Positions 16,749-27,619 of a stretch of DNA of 36,185 nt are shown in pieces (the stretch's first letter is position 1; each line of letters starts with the position of its first letter). Origin of the DNA: Inquilinus limosus (GTDB taxonomy: Bacteria; Pseudomonadota; Alphaproteobacteria; DSM-16000; Inquilinaceae). The stretch covers positions 14,755 to 50,939 of the forward strand of contig NZ_NHON01000042.1 in NCBI RefSeq assembly GCF_002195995.1. The letters run 5' to 3'. The position numbers were made by a program, and so were the translations under genes. The notes under the pieces were generated by a model. The model was given only the letters and a program-made list of their open reading frames with translations. It made no database searches and was not told the DNA's origin.

Positions 16749-18248
16749 TTACTCCGCCAGCGCCTGCTCGCGCTTGCGCGTGATCGCCGGCACCAGCATC
16801 GCCAGCAACAGGATCGCCACGACCGCCAGCAGCACCGCGCTGATCGGGTGGGTCAGGAACACGGTGAAGTCGCCGTCCGACAGCAGCATGGCGCGGCGGA
16901 AATTCTCCTCCAGCTGCGGCCCCAGCACCAGGCCGAGCAACAGCGGCGCCGGCTCGGCCTTCACCTTGACGAAGAAATAGCCGACCAATGCGAAGCCCAG
17001 CATCAGCCAGACATTGAACATGCTGTTGGCGATGCCGTAGGTGCCGATGCAGCAGAACAGCACGATCGCCGGGAACATCAGCCGATAGGGGATCTTCAGC
17101 ATCGAGATCCAGATCCCGATCAGCGGCAGGTTGATCACCAGCAGCATCAGGTTGCCGACCCACATGCTGGCGACCACGCCCCAGACCAGCTGCGGCTGCT
17201 CGGTCATGATCTGCGGCCCGGGCTGGATGCCGTGCATCATCAGCGCCCCGATCATCAGCGCCATCAGGGCGTTGGACGGGATGCCCAGCGTCAGCAGCGG
17301 GATGAAGCTGGTCTGCGCCCCGGCATTGTTCGCGGCCTCCGGCCCGGCCACGCCCTCGATCGCGCCCTTGCCGAAGCGGCCGGGGTCGCGCGCCAGCTTC
17401 TTCTCCATGGCATAGGCGGTGAAGGGCGGCAGCGCGGCGCCGCCCCCCGGCAGCACGCCGAGGAAGGAGCCGATGGCGGTGCCGCGGACCATCGCCGGGA
17501 AGGCCTGGCGCAGCTCGGCCCAGCGGGGCATCAGGTCGCGCACCCGGCTGCTGACCAGCTGGCGCGGCTGCGGCCGGTCGAGATTGGCCATGATCTCGCC
17601 GAGGCCGAACAGGCCCATGGCGATCGGCACGAAGTCGAGCCCGTCGCCCAGCTCCGGAATGCCGAAGGTCAGGCGCGAGGCGCCGGAGGAGACGTCGATG
17701 CCGACGATGCCGAGCAGCAGGCCCAGCACCACCATGGCCAGCGCCTTGGCCACCGAGCCATGCGCCAGGATCACCGCCGCGATCAGGCCCAGCACCAGCA
17801 GGCTGAAATACTCGACCGCGGTGAACTGCAGCGCCAGGGCGGCGAGCGGCAGGGCCAGCAGCGCGATCACCACCGTCGCCACCGTGCCGGCGAAGAAGGA
17901 GGAGATGGCGGCGATGGCGAGAGCCAGCCCGGCCTTGCCCTGGCGTGCCATCTGGTGGCCGTCGAGGCAGGTGACGACCGATGAGGTCTCTCCCGGCACA
18001 TTGACCAGGATCGCCGTGGTCGAGCCGCCGTACTGCGCGCCATAGAAGATGCCGGCGAGCATGATGAAGGCCGAGGAGGGATCCAGCCCGAAGGTGAAGG
18101 GCAGCAGCAGCGCCACGGTCGGGATCGGCCCGATGCCGGGCAGCACGCCGATCGCCGTGCCGATCAGCACGCCGAACAGGCAGTACAGCAGGTTCTGCAA
18201 TTGCAGCGCCGTGGTCAGGCCGAGGAGCAGGTTGTCGAACAGGTCCAT
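16749..18248 (-). CDS. tctA: Tripartite tricarboxylate transporter large membrane subunit TctA
   Basis: A 499-residue integral membrane protein with about twelve helices. It is the transport subunit of a TTT system that takes up citrate-like carboxylates with a cation. Family marks are GVLPGIGPIPTVALLLPFTFGLDP, YGGSTTAILVNVPGE, GFxxGVLPGGGAALPPFTAYAMEK in the second half, and GPEAANNAGAQTSFIPLLTLGIPSNA. The ATG at 18248 (MDLFDNLLLG) is the typical TctA start; the longer frame upstream is out of family. It is the third gene of tctC-tctB-tctA, 19 bases after tctB. Confidence 0.95.
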   Translation of the reverse strand: MDLFDNLLLGLTTALQLQNLLYCLFGVLIGTAIGVLPGIGPIPTVALLLPFTFGLDPSSAFIMLAGIFYGAQYGGSTTAILVNVPGETSSVVTCLDGHQMARQGKAGLALAIAAISSFFAGTVATVVIALLALPLAALALQFTAVEYFSLLVLGLIAAVILAHGSVAKALAMVVLGLLLGIVGIDVSSGASRLTFGIPELGDGLDFVPIAMGLFGLGEIMANLDRPQPRQLVSSRVRDLMPRWAELRQAFPAMVRGTAIGSFLGVLPGGGAALPPFTAYAMEKKLARDPGRFGKGAIEGVAGPEAANNAGAQTSFIPLLTLGIPSNALMALMIGALMMHGIQPGPQIMTEQPQLVWGVVASMWVGNLMLLVINLPLIGIWISMLKIPYRLMFPAIVLFCCIGTYGIANSMFNVWLMLGFALVGYFFVKVKAEPAPLLLGLVLGPQLEENFRRAMLLSDGDFTVFLTHPISAVLLAVVAILLLAMLVPAITRKREQALAE

Positions 18249-18267
18249 GGCGTCCCTGGAATACGGC

Positions 18268-18714
18268 CTAGAAGCGCGGCCAGACCGGCACCGGCAGGTC
18301 CAGCAGCAGCACGAACAGGATGACGGCGGCGGCGCTGAGCCCGACGGCGAAGACGGCGGTCTCGCGCAGCCGCGTCTCTCGGCTGGCGAGGCCGGCGACA
18401 ACGACCGTGGCGAAAGCGGCGACCGCCAGCCCGGCCTTGGCGGCGAGCAGGGCGAAGATTGCGACGGCGGCGAGGACGCCGAGGATCGGCCGCAGCTTCG
18501 GCGCCTCGATCCCCTCCCCGCCGATCGCCAGGCTGCGCAGGGCGAAGACCAGGCCGAAGCCGGCGGCGCCGATCGACAGCACCCGCGGCATGAAGCCCGG
18601 CCCCATATCGGCCGGGCTGCCGAAGCTGAGCTTGCGGGTGGCGACCAGGACGACGGCCGCCACGACGCAAAGGAAGAGGCCGAACAGCAGGTCCGGCCAG
18701 TTGATGCGCGTCAC
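18268..18714 (-). CDS. tctB: Tripartite tricarboxylate transporter small membrane subunit TctB
   Basis: A 148-residue protein with four hydrophobic segments, the usual TctB size and topology. It starts INWPDLLFGLFLCVVAAVVLVATRKL and continues with the conserved GSPADMGPGFMPRVLSIGAAGFG. It assembles with TctA in the inner membrane. Its start is four bases after the tctC stop, so it is translated together with the binding protein. Confidence 0.93.
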   Translation of the reverse strand: MTRINWPDLLFGLFLCVVAAVVLVATRKLSFGSPADMGPGFMPRVLSIGAAGFGLVFALRSLAIGGEGIEAPKLRPILGVLAAVAIFALLAAKAGLAVAAFATVVVAGLASRETRLRETAVFAVGLSAAAVILFVLLLDLPVPVWPRF

Positions 18715-18718
18715 CCCG

Positions 18719-19693
18719 TCACTCGCCCTTGATGCCGGCGTCGGCGATCACCTTGCCCCAGGCCGCGGTGTTGGTGGCGAGCCAGGAGCCGAGATCCGCC
18801 GGCGGGCCGGCGACGACCCGACCGCCCTGCTGGGCAACCCGCTCCGCCACCTCCGGCTGCTTCAGGATCTCGCCGAGGGCCTGGTTCAGCTTGTCGACCA
18901 GGGCCGGCGGCGAGCCGGCGGTGGTCAGCAGGCCCTGCCAGGACCCGACATCGGCGGAGGGCAGCTTGGCCTCGGCGAAGGTCGGGAGGTCCGGCGCGCT
19001 GGCGATCCGGTCCTGGCCGGTCACCGCGATGCCGCGCAGCTGGCCGTTGGCGACGAAGGGCAGGGTCGCGGTGGCGCCGTTGATGATCACCTTGCTCTCG
19101 CCCGACACCACGGCCTGGGTGGCCGCGGAGCCGCCGCGATAGGGCACGGTCTTCCACTGGATGCCGAGATCCTTGGCCATGGCGACGGCGGTGATGTGGT
19201 TGACCCCGCCGATGCCGGAATTGGCCACCGCCAGCTTGCCGGGATTGGCCTTGGCATAGTCGACCAGCTCGGCTGCATTGGTCACCGGCAGGTCCTTGTT
19301 CACCGCCAGCACATAGGGCACGAACATGATCATGCCGACCGGCGCCAGATCCTTCAGCGGATCGTAGGACAGGTCCTTGAACAGGCCCGGCGCGGTGGCG
19401 ATCGAGCCGACATCCGCCAGGAGCAGCGTGTGCGCGTCCGGGTCGGCCTTGGCCACGGCGTCGGCGCCGATATTGCCGGCGGCGCCCGGCTTGTTCTCGA
19501 CCACCACGGTCTGGCCGATCGCCTCGGAGAGCTTCGGCGCGATGATCCGCGCCAGCGTGTCGGAAGTCCCGCCCGGCGCGTAGGGGACGATGATGCGGAC
19601 GGTGCGTTCGAAATTCTGTGCGGATGCCTGCCCGGCGGCCCCGAGCATCGCGAAGCCGGCGGCGAGCGCGAGCGCGCTGCGTCTGGTGATCAT
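18719..19693 (-). CDS. tctC: Tripartite tricarboxylate transporter substrate-binding protein (Bug family) TctC
   Basis: A 324-residue periplasmic binding protein. The signal peptide covers residues 1-25 (MITRRSALALAAGFAMLGAAGQASA). The mature protein has the Bug hallmarks VRIIVPYAPGGTSDTLARII near the start, VVENKPGAAGNIGADAVAKADPDAHTLL, and the P-Y-RGGSAA loop that contacts the ligand carboxylate. It captures a carboxylate for TctAB. It is the first gene of the operon and diverges from a DUF1349 gene. No TctDE sensor pair is adjacent, so regulation is probably by some other system. Confidence 0.94.
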   Translation of the reverse strand: MITRRSALALAAGFAMLGAAGQASAQNFERTVRIIVPYAPGGTSDTLARIIAPKLSEAIGQTVVVENKPGAAGNIGADAVAKADPDAHTLLLADVGSIATAPGLFKDLSYDPLKDLAPVGMIMFVPYVLAVNKDLPVTNAAELVDYAKANPGKLAVANSGIGGVNHITAVAMAKDLGIQWKTVPYRGGSAATQAVVSGESKVIINGATATLPFVANGQLRGIAVTGQDRIASAPDLPTFAEAKLPSADVGSWQGLLTTAGSPPALVDKLNQALGEILKQPEVAERVAQQGGRVVAGPPADLGSWLATNTAAWGKVIADAGIKGE

Positions 19694-19792
19694 GGTTGGT
19701 CCTCCCCCTGATGAATCGTCTGGATCGCTCGTCTTGAAGCGGGCTTATGCGGACGGTACGGAGGTCATCGATCCGACTCCATGTCCAAGACG

Positions 19793-19806
19793 GCATCGAT
19801 CGATGC
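19793..19806. promoter_or_regulatory. 14-bp perfect palindrome in the tctC upstream region
   Basis: GCATCGATCGATGC lies about 100 bases upstream of the tctC start and about 115 upstream of the divergent DUF1349 gene. A related ATCGAT occurs just before it at 19768-19773. It could be an operator for either gene. Confidence 0.35.
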
Positions 19807-19920
19807 GCCACGAGCATCAATCCAGGGGATTTCAGGGCCCTTCCGTCGCTAGATCATGCCTCTTGCCCCGCCGACAGGCCTCGCGTCTGATGGCGCGGCA
19901 ACGAGCGAGGGAGCGGCGCG

Positions 19921-20526
19921 GTGGACATCCTGAACGAGAGCTTCCTGTCCCCTGCCCTCGACCCGCGCCTGGCCTGGACCAACCCGCCGCCCGACTGGTC
20001 GATCGGGCCGGAGGGCTTGCGGCTGCGCACCGCGGCCGGAACCGATTTCTGGCAGGGCACGCATTACGGCTTCCGGGTCGACAACGGCCATGTGCTGGCG
20101 CTGCCGGTCGACGGCGACTTCGTGATGGAGACGGTGCTGCGCGGCAGCCCCCTGCACCAGTACGACCAGGCCGGGCTGATCATCCGCCTGTCGCCGGAGA
20201 GCTGGATCAAGACCTCGGTCGAGTTCGAGACGGCGGCGCACAGCCGCCTCGGCGCCGTGGTCACCAATGCCGGCTGGTCCGACTGGTCGACCCAGGACGT
20301 GCCGACCCGGCCGGGCGGTGCGATCGGCTTCCGTATCCGCCGCACGGGGGCCGACTACATCGTCGAGGCCGCGCCGGAAGGCGATGACCGCTGGGTGCAG
20401 CTGCGCATCGCCCGGCTGCACGCCGATGACGGCGCCGGCCCGGTGCTGGCCGGCCTGTACGCCTGCAGCCCCAAGGCCGCGGGCTACGAGGCGCGGTTCG
20501 CCCATCTGCGGATCACCCGGCCGTAG
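19921..20526 (+). CDS. DUF1349 domain protein (concanavalin A-like)
   Basis: A 201-residue protein of the DUF1349 family, with a beta-sandwich fold like that of lectins and glucanases. Recognisable segments are LAWTNPPPDWSIGPEGLRLRTAAGTDFWQ near the start, GLIIRLSPESWIKTSVEF in the middle (the DQAGLxxR...WIKxxxEF family signature), and a GLYACSPKAAGYEARFAHLRI end. It has no signal peptide, so it is probably cytosolic. The start is GTG at 19921, preceded by GAGGGAGCGG. The family is associated with sugar metabolism in annotations, but the activity is unproven. Confidence 0.87.
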   Translation: MDILNESFLSPALDPRLAWTNPPPDWSIGPEGLRLRTAAGTDFWQGTHYGFRVDNGHVLALPVDGDFVMETVLRGSPLHQYDQAGLIIRLSPESWIKTSVEFETAAHSRLGAVVTNAGWSDWSTQDVPTRPGGAIGFRIRRTGADYIVEAAPEGDDRWVQLRIARLHADDGAGPVLAGLYACSPKAAGYEARFAHLRITRP

Positions 20527-20589
20527 GACGGCACCCCGAACCGGTTCGAACGGACGCTTTGGCGGGCACTCCTGGAAGCGCCTCCCGCC

Positions 20590-21207
20590 TCACTCCAGCG
20601 AGATCATCGCGGCCCGCCGGCTGGTGATCTCATCCCGCGCCTTCGCCTCGCACGCCTGCAGGGCCCGTTGGTGTTCCCGGTGCATCTCCAGCAGATCGGG
20701 AATCCAACTGCCGGGCCGGAAGGCCTCGATCGTGGTCGGCCGCCAGTCGTCATAGGCGGCACCCGGCCGGCTGGCCATGGCCATCCCGAACACAACCTCG
20801 CCGTCCGCCAACAGATAGGCCTCGCCACGGCTGTCGGCATGCGGATCCGGATGGGACGAGGTGAACTCCTTGAAGGTGACACCGTAGCGACGGCCCCGAT
20901 AGGCGAAGCGCGCGGCGAAGTCCTTCATGTTGTCGGCGACCATCTCGAGATCGGTGTATTCGGGCGGCACCGAGCGGTCCTTGGCATGACAGGACCAGGC
21001 GACGAACCGGCGGACATCCCATACCAGGGCGGACAGCGCGTCGCCGATGCCGCTGCTCTCCATGAAATGCTGTGCCTCGGACACCCTGGCGCGTTCTTCC
21101 GCGGTGCAGGCCGGGCACGCATTCCGCTCGTCCCGCTCGAGTTGCCGGGCCCTGTCCCTGAACTCGTCGACCAGGGACCGCCACTTCTCCAGATGAGCGT
21201 TTCCCAA
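20590..21207 (-). CDS. Hypothetical protein
   Basis: A 205-residue soluble protein that I do not recognise. The frame stays open well upstream, but the likely start is a TTG at 21207 because AAGGAGGAG sits six bases before it; a GTG at 21228 lacks a ribosome site. The N-terminal half is helical and charged (HLEKWRSLVDEFRDRARQLERDERN). It carries a CPAC motif and a helix ending in WDVRRFVAWSCHAKD. The C-terminal half contains GEAYLLADGEVVFGMAMASRPG and a final coiled helix (EMHREHQRALQACEAKARDEI). There is no signal peptide. Confidence 0.65.
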   Translation of the reverse strand: MGNAHLEKWRSLVDEFRDRARQLERDERNACPACTAEERARVSEAQHFMESSGIGDALSALVWDVRRFVAWSCHAKDRSVPPEYTDLEMVADNMKDFAARFAYRGRRYGVTFKEFTSSHPDPHADSRGEAYLLADGEVVFGMAMASRPGAAYDDWRPTTIEAFRPGSWIPDLLEMHREHQRALQACEAKARDEITSRRAAMISLE

Positions 21208-21307
21208 AGCAGCCTCCTCCTTGGCCACATGGGACAATGGTGCGCCGTTTGGGACGGAATGCAAGGCCCAGCATGCTTCTGACCGCGGCGAAGCCAGGCC
21301 CGATCCG

Positions 21308-21772
21308 TCATGGCAGGTCGCCGGCCTGCCGCTCCGCCTCCGCCGCCAGCGGATGGCCGGCATAGGCCCGGGCGAAATCCCGATAGGCCTGGGCCGTGCC
21401 GGCTCGGCGGGCGGCATCGAAGGCGGCATAGACCGCCGCGTCCGGATCGCCGGCGAGAGGTCGCTGGTCCGGCGCCGTCCGCAGCGCCAGGCGCCGGCGC
21501 GCCTCATCCGCCAGGGCGCGGTCGGGATGGCGGGCGATGAAGCGGATCAGCGCCGCATTCGAGCCCTCGTCGACGGCGCCTTGGAATTCCTGCGCGATCA
21601 CCAGCGCCTCATCCGGCGGGGGCGCCATGACGGATTGCGCCGACACCCATCCGCCTTCGCGAACCGGAACAGCGCCATCACTCCGGCCATCGCCGCTGTC
21701 CGCCCGGCAGGACAAGGATATGAACAATGTCAGCAATGCCGGCGGCATCGTGAATCTGCCCAGGACTCTCAT
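21308..21772 (-). CDS. Hypothetical exported protein
   Basis: A 154-residue protein from an ATG at 21772 with a hydrophobic N-terminus (MRVLGRFTMPPALLTLFISLSC), which looks like a signal peptide. The Cys at its end is not in a canonical lipobox, because Ser rather than Leu is at -3. The mature part holds two similar helical segments, ALIRFIARHPDRALADEARRRLA and QAYRDFARAYAGHPLAAEAERQA, of the kind found in tetratricopeptide-like periplasmic proteins. The function is unknown and the start is less certain than the frame. Confidence 0.55.
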   Translation of the reverse strand: MRVLGRFTMPPALLTLFISLSCRADSGDGRSDGAVPVREGGWVSAQSVMAPPPDEALVIAQEFQGAVDEGSNAALIRFIARHPDRALADEARRRLALRTAPDQRPLAGDPDAAVYAAFDAARRAGTAQAYRDFARAYAGHPLAAEAERQAGDLP

Positions 21773-21854
21773 TGTTCCCGTCGATCTGGCCGCACGCATC
21801 CTGCGCCTCGCCGTCAATTCGACTGCATGCGAAAGGCAAGCCCCTGAAGGCTAG

Positions 21855-22248
21855 ACTTGGAATATGGCGAATCCATGAGCCCATTTCAGAGAAAACCCTT
21901 AGGAAATCAGTCAATATCAGTCACATCCCAAATTGTTGATTTGATCATACAATTCCATTCCCTTGCCACTTCTTGACATCGGAAAGAATTTTATCTACAA
22001 TAGTAAAGATAGGAAAAGATCGTTTCCATTGGGACATCTTGCAATGAGGTAGGATCGAGACTCGTCCTTTTCCGAAACTGGACAAAGTCACGACATCTTC
22101 GCGACAAGGTTCCGTGCCACAAGGAATGTGGGCCCGAGCATCTGCGATCGCGGAACGGCTCGGAGCTCGAACGATCATAGATCAATCAAAAATGTTGCGG
22201 ATATCACTGAAGGGTTGCGGATCTTCACCACGTTAGGGGAGACCCGAT
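21855..22248. other. AT-rich non-coding region upstream of the RTX protease
   Basis: About 390 bases without a convincing gene, visibly richer in A and T than the rest of the window. It holds GTTGCGGAT twice (22194-22202 and 22214-22222), 20 bp apart, followed by TAGGGGAG as the ribosome site of the next gene. It is a likely promoter and regulatory leader for the protease. The short frames inside it have no coding character. Confidence 0.5.
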
Positions 22249-25200
22249 ATGACGTCTTTGCCATTTTCTGACTCAAACCTGCTGACATCGAACGACGATC
22301 TTTTCCATACGCCCCTGAACGGGTCGCCGCTTTGGAAGCTGTCGGACGACCTGACGATCCACAACACGATGTTCGACGCGTCCCGGCTGGACGCGATCCT
22401 CGCCGGCGGCGGCCCCATGGCCGATGCCATCCGCGCGGCGATTGGCGATCGGTCCGACGGGTTCGTCGTCCCCGCCCCCACCACCAGCACCGGGACCGGC
22501 GCGCCGAAGCCGGAGGAGCAAGGCTCGGGCGACCCCACCGTGGCCGTGGCCGCGTCCGGCAACCAGTTGATCGACGGCATCCTGGCCGGTATCCGCTGGT
22601 CGGACGGCTTCATCACCTACAGCGACCCGGACTCCGTGTCCGACTACCAGGCCGGCCATCCGGAGGCCTTCACCGGCTTCCATCAGATGACGGCGCAGCA
22701 GATGATCGCCGTCCATTTCGCGCTCAACTCCGCGATCTTCACGCAGCCTATCGGGGCCAGCGGCTTCGGCGTCGAAGGCTTCACCAATCTCGGCATCGAC
22801 TATGCCGGCAGCGGTTCGGGGGCCGGCACGATCCGGGTGGTCAACACCACCGACCCGGGCACGGCCTACGCCTACTACCCGAACACGGCCGTCTATGGCG
22901 GCGATGCTTTCTTCGGGCCCAGCGGCGACCTGCCGACCGCCGGCAACTACGACTGGCACACCGTGATCCATGAGCTCGGCCACGCGCTGGGCCTCAAGCA
23001 CGGCCAGGAGACCGGCGTCTATGGCGCCCTGCCGGCCGACCACGACTCGCTCGAATTCTCGGTGATGACGTACCGTACCTTCATCGGCGACGACACCAGC
23101 GGCTACAATTACGAGACCTGGGGGGCACCCCAGACCTTCATGATGCTGGACATCGCCGCGCTGCAATACATGTACGGCGCGGACTTCACCACCAATTCCG
23201 GCAACACGACCTACACCTGGAGCCCGACCGGCGGTGACACCTTCGTCAACGGCTCCCTCGCCATCGATCCGGGCGGCAACCGCATCTTCGCGACGATCTG
23301 GGACGGCGGCGGCGTCGACACCTATGACCTGTCGAACTACACCACCAATCTGAGCCTGGACCTGAATCCCGGCGGCTATTCCGTCTTCTCCTCGGCCCAG
23401 CTGGCCTATCTCGGCGGCGGCCCGAACGGCGGCTATGCCCGCGGCAACATCTTCAACGCGCTGCTGTTCAACGGCGATTCCCGGTCCTACATCGAGAATG
23501 CCAATGGCGGCAGCGGCAACGACACCATCCAGGGCAATGCCGTCGACAACGTGCTGAACGGCAATGCCGGCGCCGACACCATCAACGGCAACAGCGGCAA
23601 CGACACCGTCAACGGCGGCGATGGGAACGACGTCCTGACCGGCGGCCTGGGCATCGACGTGGTCAATGGCGGCGCCGGCAACGACTGGATCGAAGGCGGC
23701 TTCTCCACCGACACCGTCAATGGCGGCGACGGCAACGACACCTTCTATGTCCGCGACGGCGAGTTCGGCGACAACACCACCGGCGGTGCCGGGGTCGACA
23801 CGCTCGATCTCAGCAACTACTCGTCGCGCGGGTCGACCGTGAACCTCGCCTCGGGGACCTACGACTTCGTGGCCACCTTCGGCGGCCCCTACACCATCAC
23901 CGGGGTCGAGAACGTCAACGGCACGCAGCTGGTCGACACGATTGTCGGCGACGGCGCCAACAATGCACTCTACGGCAATGGCGGCAACGACAGCATCCAG
24001 GGCGGCGCCGGAGCCGATTTCATCAGCGGCGGCAACGGCGACGACCTGATTCAGGGCGGCGCCGGCGACGACGTTCTGACGGGCGGCGGCGGCAAGGACC
24101 AAGTCTACGGCAATGACGGCAACGACCGCTTCTACATCGAGGCCGGGTGGAATGCCGGCATCGGCGAGGCCTTCTTCGGCGGTGCCGGCATCGACACCTT
24201 CGATGCGTCGACCGTGATCTTCGTCGGCTTCTCCGCCACCATCAACCTGCAGGATGGCATCTTCACCGACAGCAATTTCCCGGGCTACGAGATCTGGCTG
24301 TCGAGCGTCGAGAATGCCATCGCCACCGATGAGAACGACACCGTCACCGGCTCCGGAGAGAACAACGTCCTGACCCTCGGTGCCGGAAACGACACCGCAT
24401 GGGGGTTGGGCGGCAATGACAGCCTGCTGGGTGAGGCCGGCAACGACGTCCTGCGCGGTGGCGCAGGGGCCGACATTCTCAACGGCGGTGCCGGCATCGA
24501 CACCGCCAGCTACTACGAGAGCTCGACCGGCATCTCGGTCAACCTCGCGACCGGCACCGGTACCGGCGGCGACGCCCAGGGCGACACGCTGATCGGGATC
24601 GAGAACCTCTCGGGCAGCCAGGGCAACGACACCCTGGTCGGGAATTCCGGCGCCAATACGCTGCAGGGCTGGAACGGCGACGACGTGCTGCGCGGTGGGG
24701 CCGGGGCCGACATCCTCAATGGCGGCAACGGTGTCGATACCGCCAACTATGGCGACAGCACCGCCGCGATCTCGGTCAGCCTCCTCACCGGCACGGGCAG
24801 CGGCGGCGACGCCGCCGGCGACACCCTGACCGCGATCGAGAACCTCTCCGGCGGCCAGGGCAATGACGGGCTGGCCGGGAATGCCGGCGCCAACACCCTG
24901 CAGGGCTGGAACGGCAACGATAGCCTCGTGGGCGGCGGCGGCAAGGATACCCTGACCGGCGGCTCCGGGACCGACCGCTTCTACTATATGGCCCTGAGCG
25001 ACAGCGTGGTCGGGGCGAATGCCGACCTGATCACCGACTTCAGGCACGCCCAGGCCGACCGCATCGACCTGAGCGCGATCGACGCCAGCACCAGCGTCGC
25101 CGGCAACCAGGCCTTCACCTTCATCGGTACCGGCCTCTACACCGGCGTCGCCGGCCAGCTGCGCTACAGCTCGAGCGGCGGCGTCACCATCGTGGCCGGC

Positions 25201-25284
25201 GACGTCAACGGCGACAAGGTGTCGGACTTCCACATCCAGCTCACCGGCACGATCGCCCTGGTAGCCGCCGATTTCGTGCTGTGA
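22249..25284 (+). CDS. Serralysin-like (M10B) RTX metalloprotease, type I secreted
   Basis: A 1011-residue secreted zinc protease. Residues 90-400 form the metzincin domain. H241, H245 and H251 lie in HELGHALGLKHG, E242 is the catalytic Glu, and the Met-turn is SVMTY (M273, with zinc-ligand Tyr Y275). From about residue 420 to 930 there are several blocks of GGxGxDxUx calcium-binding nonapeptides, interspersed with beta modules. The last about 100 residues resemble the M10 C-terminal domain and end in DFVL, matching the uncleaved type I secretion signal (acidic residue plus hydrophobics). There is no N-terminal signal peptide. No ABC transporter, HlyD or TolC gene is in the window, so export must rely on genes elsewhere. 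A terminator follows. Confidence 0.94.
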   Translation: MTSLPFSDSNLLTSNDDLFHTPLNGSPLWKLSDDLTIHNTMFDASRLDAILAGGGPMADAIRAAIGDRSDGFVVPAPTTSTGTGAPKPEEQGSGDPTVAVAASGNQLIDGILAGIRWSDGFITYSDPDSVSDYQAGHPEAFTGFHQMTAQQMIAVHFALNSAIFTQPIGASGFGVEGFTNLGIDYAGSGSGAGTIRVVNTTDPGTAYAYYPNTAVYGGDAFFGPSGDLPTAGNYDWHTVIHELGHALGLKHGQETGVYGALPADHDSLEFSVMTYRTFIGDDTSGYNYETWGAPQTFMMLDIAALQYMYGADFTTNSGNTTYTWSPTGGDTFVNGSLAIDPGGNRIFATIWDGGGVDTYDLSNYTTNLSLDLNPGGYSVFSSAQLAYLGGGPNGGYARGNIFNALLFNGDSRSYIENANGGSGNDTIQGNAVDNVLNGNAGADTINGNSGNDTVNGGDGNDVLTGGLGIDVVNGGAGNDWIEGGFSTDTVNGGDGNDTFYVRDGEFGDNTTGGAGVDTLDLSNYSSRGSTVNLASGTYDFVATFGGPYTITGVENVNGTQLVDTIVGDGANNALYGNGGNDSIQGGAGADFISGGNGDDLIQGGAGDDVLTGGGGKDQVYGNDGNDRFYIEAGWNAGIGEAFFGGAGIDTFDASTVIFVGFSATINLQDGIFTDSNFPGYEIWLSSVENAIATDENDTVTGSGENNVLTLGAGNDTAWGLGGNDSLLGEAGNDVLRGGAGADILNGGAGIDTASYYESSTGISVNLATGTGTGGDAQGDTLIGIENLSGSQGNDTLVGNSGANTLQGWNGDDVLRGGAGADILNGGNGVDTANYGDSTAAISVSLLTGTGSGGDAAGDTLTAIENLSGGQGNDGLAGNAGANTLQGWNGNDSLVGGGGKDTLTGGSGTDRFYYMALSDSVVGANADLITDFRHAQADRIDLSAIDASTSVAGNQAFTFIGTGLYTGVAGQLRYSSSGGVTIVAGDVNGDKVSDFHIQLTGTIALVAADFVL
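24445..24918 (+). repeat. Tandem 79-residue duplication inside the RTX protease
   Basis: Residues 733-811 and 812-890 are two head-to-tail copies of exactly 237 bases. Each runs DVLRGGAGADILNGG, then a variable beta segment, then GDTL...IENLSG.QGND and GANTLQGWNG. The DNA has diverged moderately, so the duplication is not recent. Confidence 0.85.
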
Positions 25285-25325
25285 GCCGGCTCAAACACGA
25301 AGCCTAGGGGACATCGGAAACTCGC

Positions 25326-25356
25326 AGGGCCCGGGGATCATCCTCCGGGCCCTTTT
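25326..25356 (+). terminator. Rho-independent terminator of the RTX protease gene
   Basis: The stem AGGGCCCGG / CCGGGCCCT (25326-25334 with 25345-25353) is followed by TTTT, 42 bases past the stop codon. It may also serve the convergent ligA transcript. Confidence 0.85.
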
Positions 25357-25390
25357 CCGTTCCCCGCGGCCGCGCCGGGTGCCGGGCCGG

Positions 25391-27595
<2,205 letters not shown>

Positions 27596-27619
27596 TCACG
27601 CGAGATCCGTTCGACCGGG

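Noticed and set aside
23506-24960. Short repeated GGCGGC...GAC units resembling a CRISPR or minisatellite array
   Set aside because: The units are codons of GGxGxD calcium-binding repeats in frame with a protease; there are no identical direct repeats with unique spacers.
22273-25233. A 986-codon open frame antisense to the RTX protease
   Set aside because: It is a shadow of the repetitive GC-rich protease gene: the translation is low-complexity Ala/Val/Asp/Gly with no motif, whereas the plus strand has complete protease and RTX motifs.
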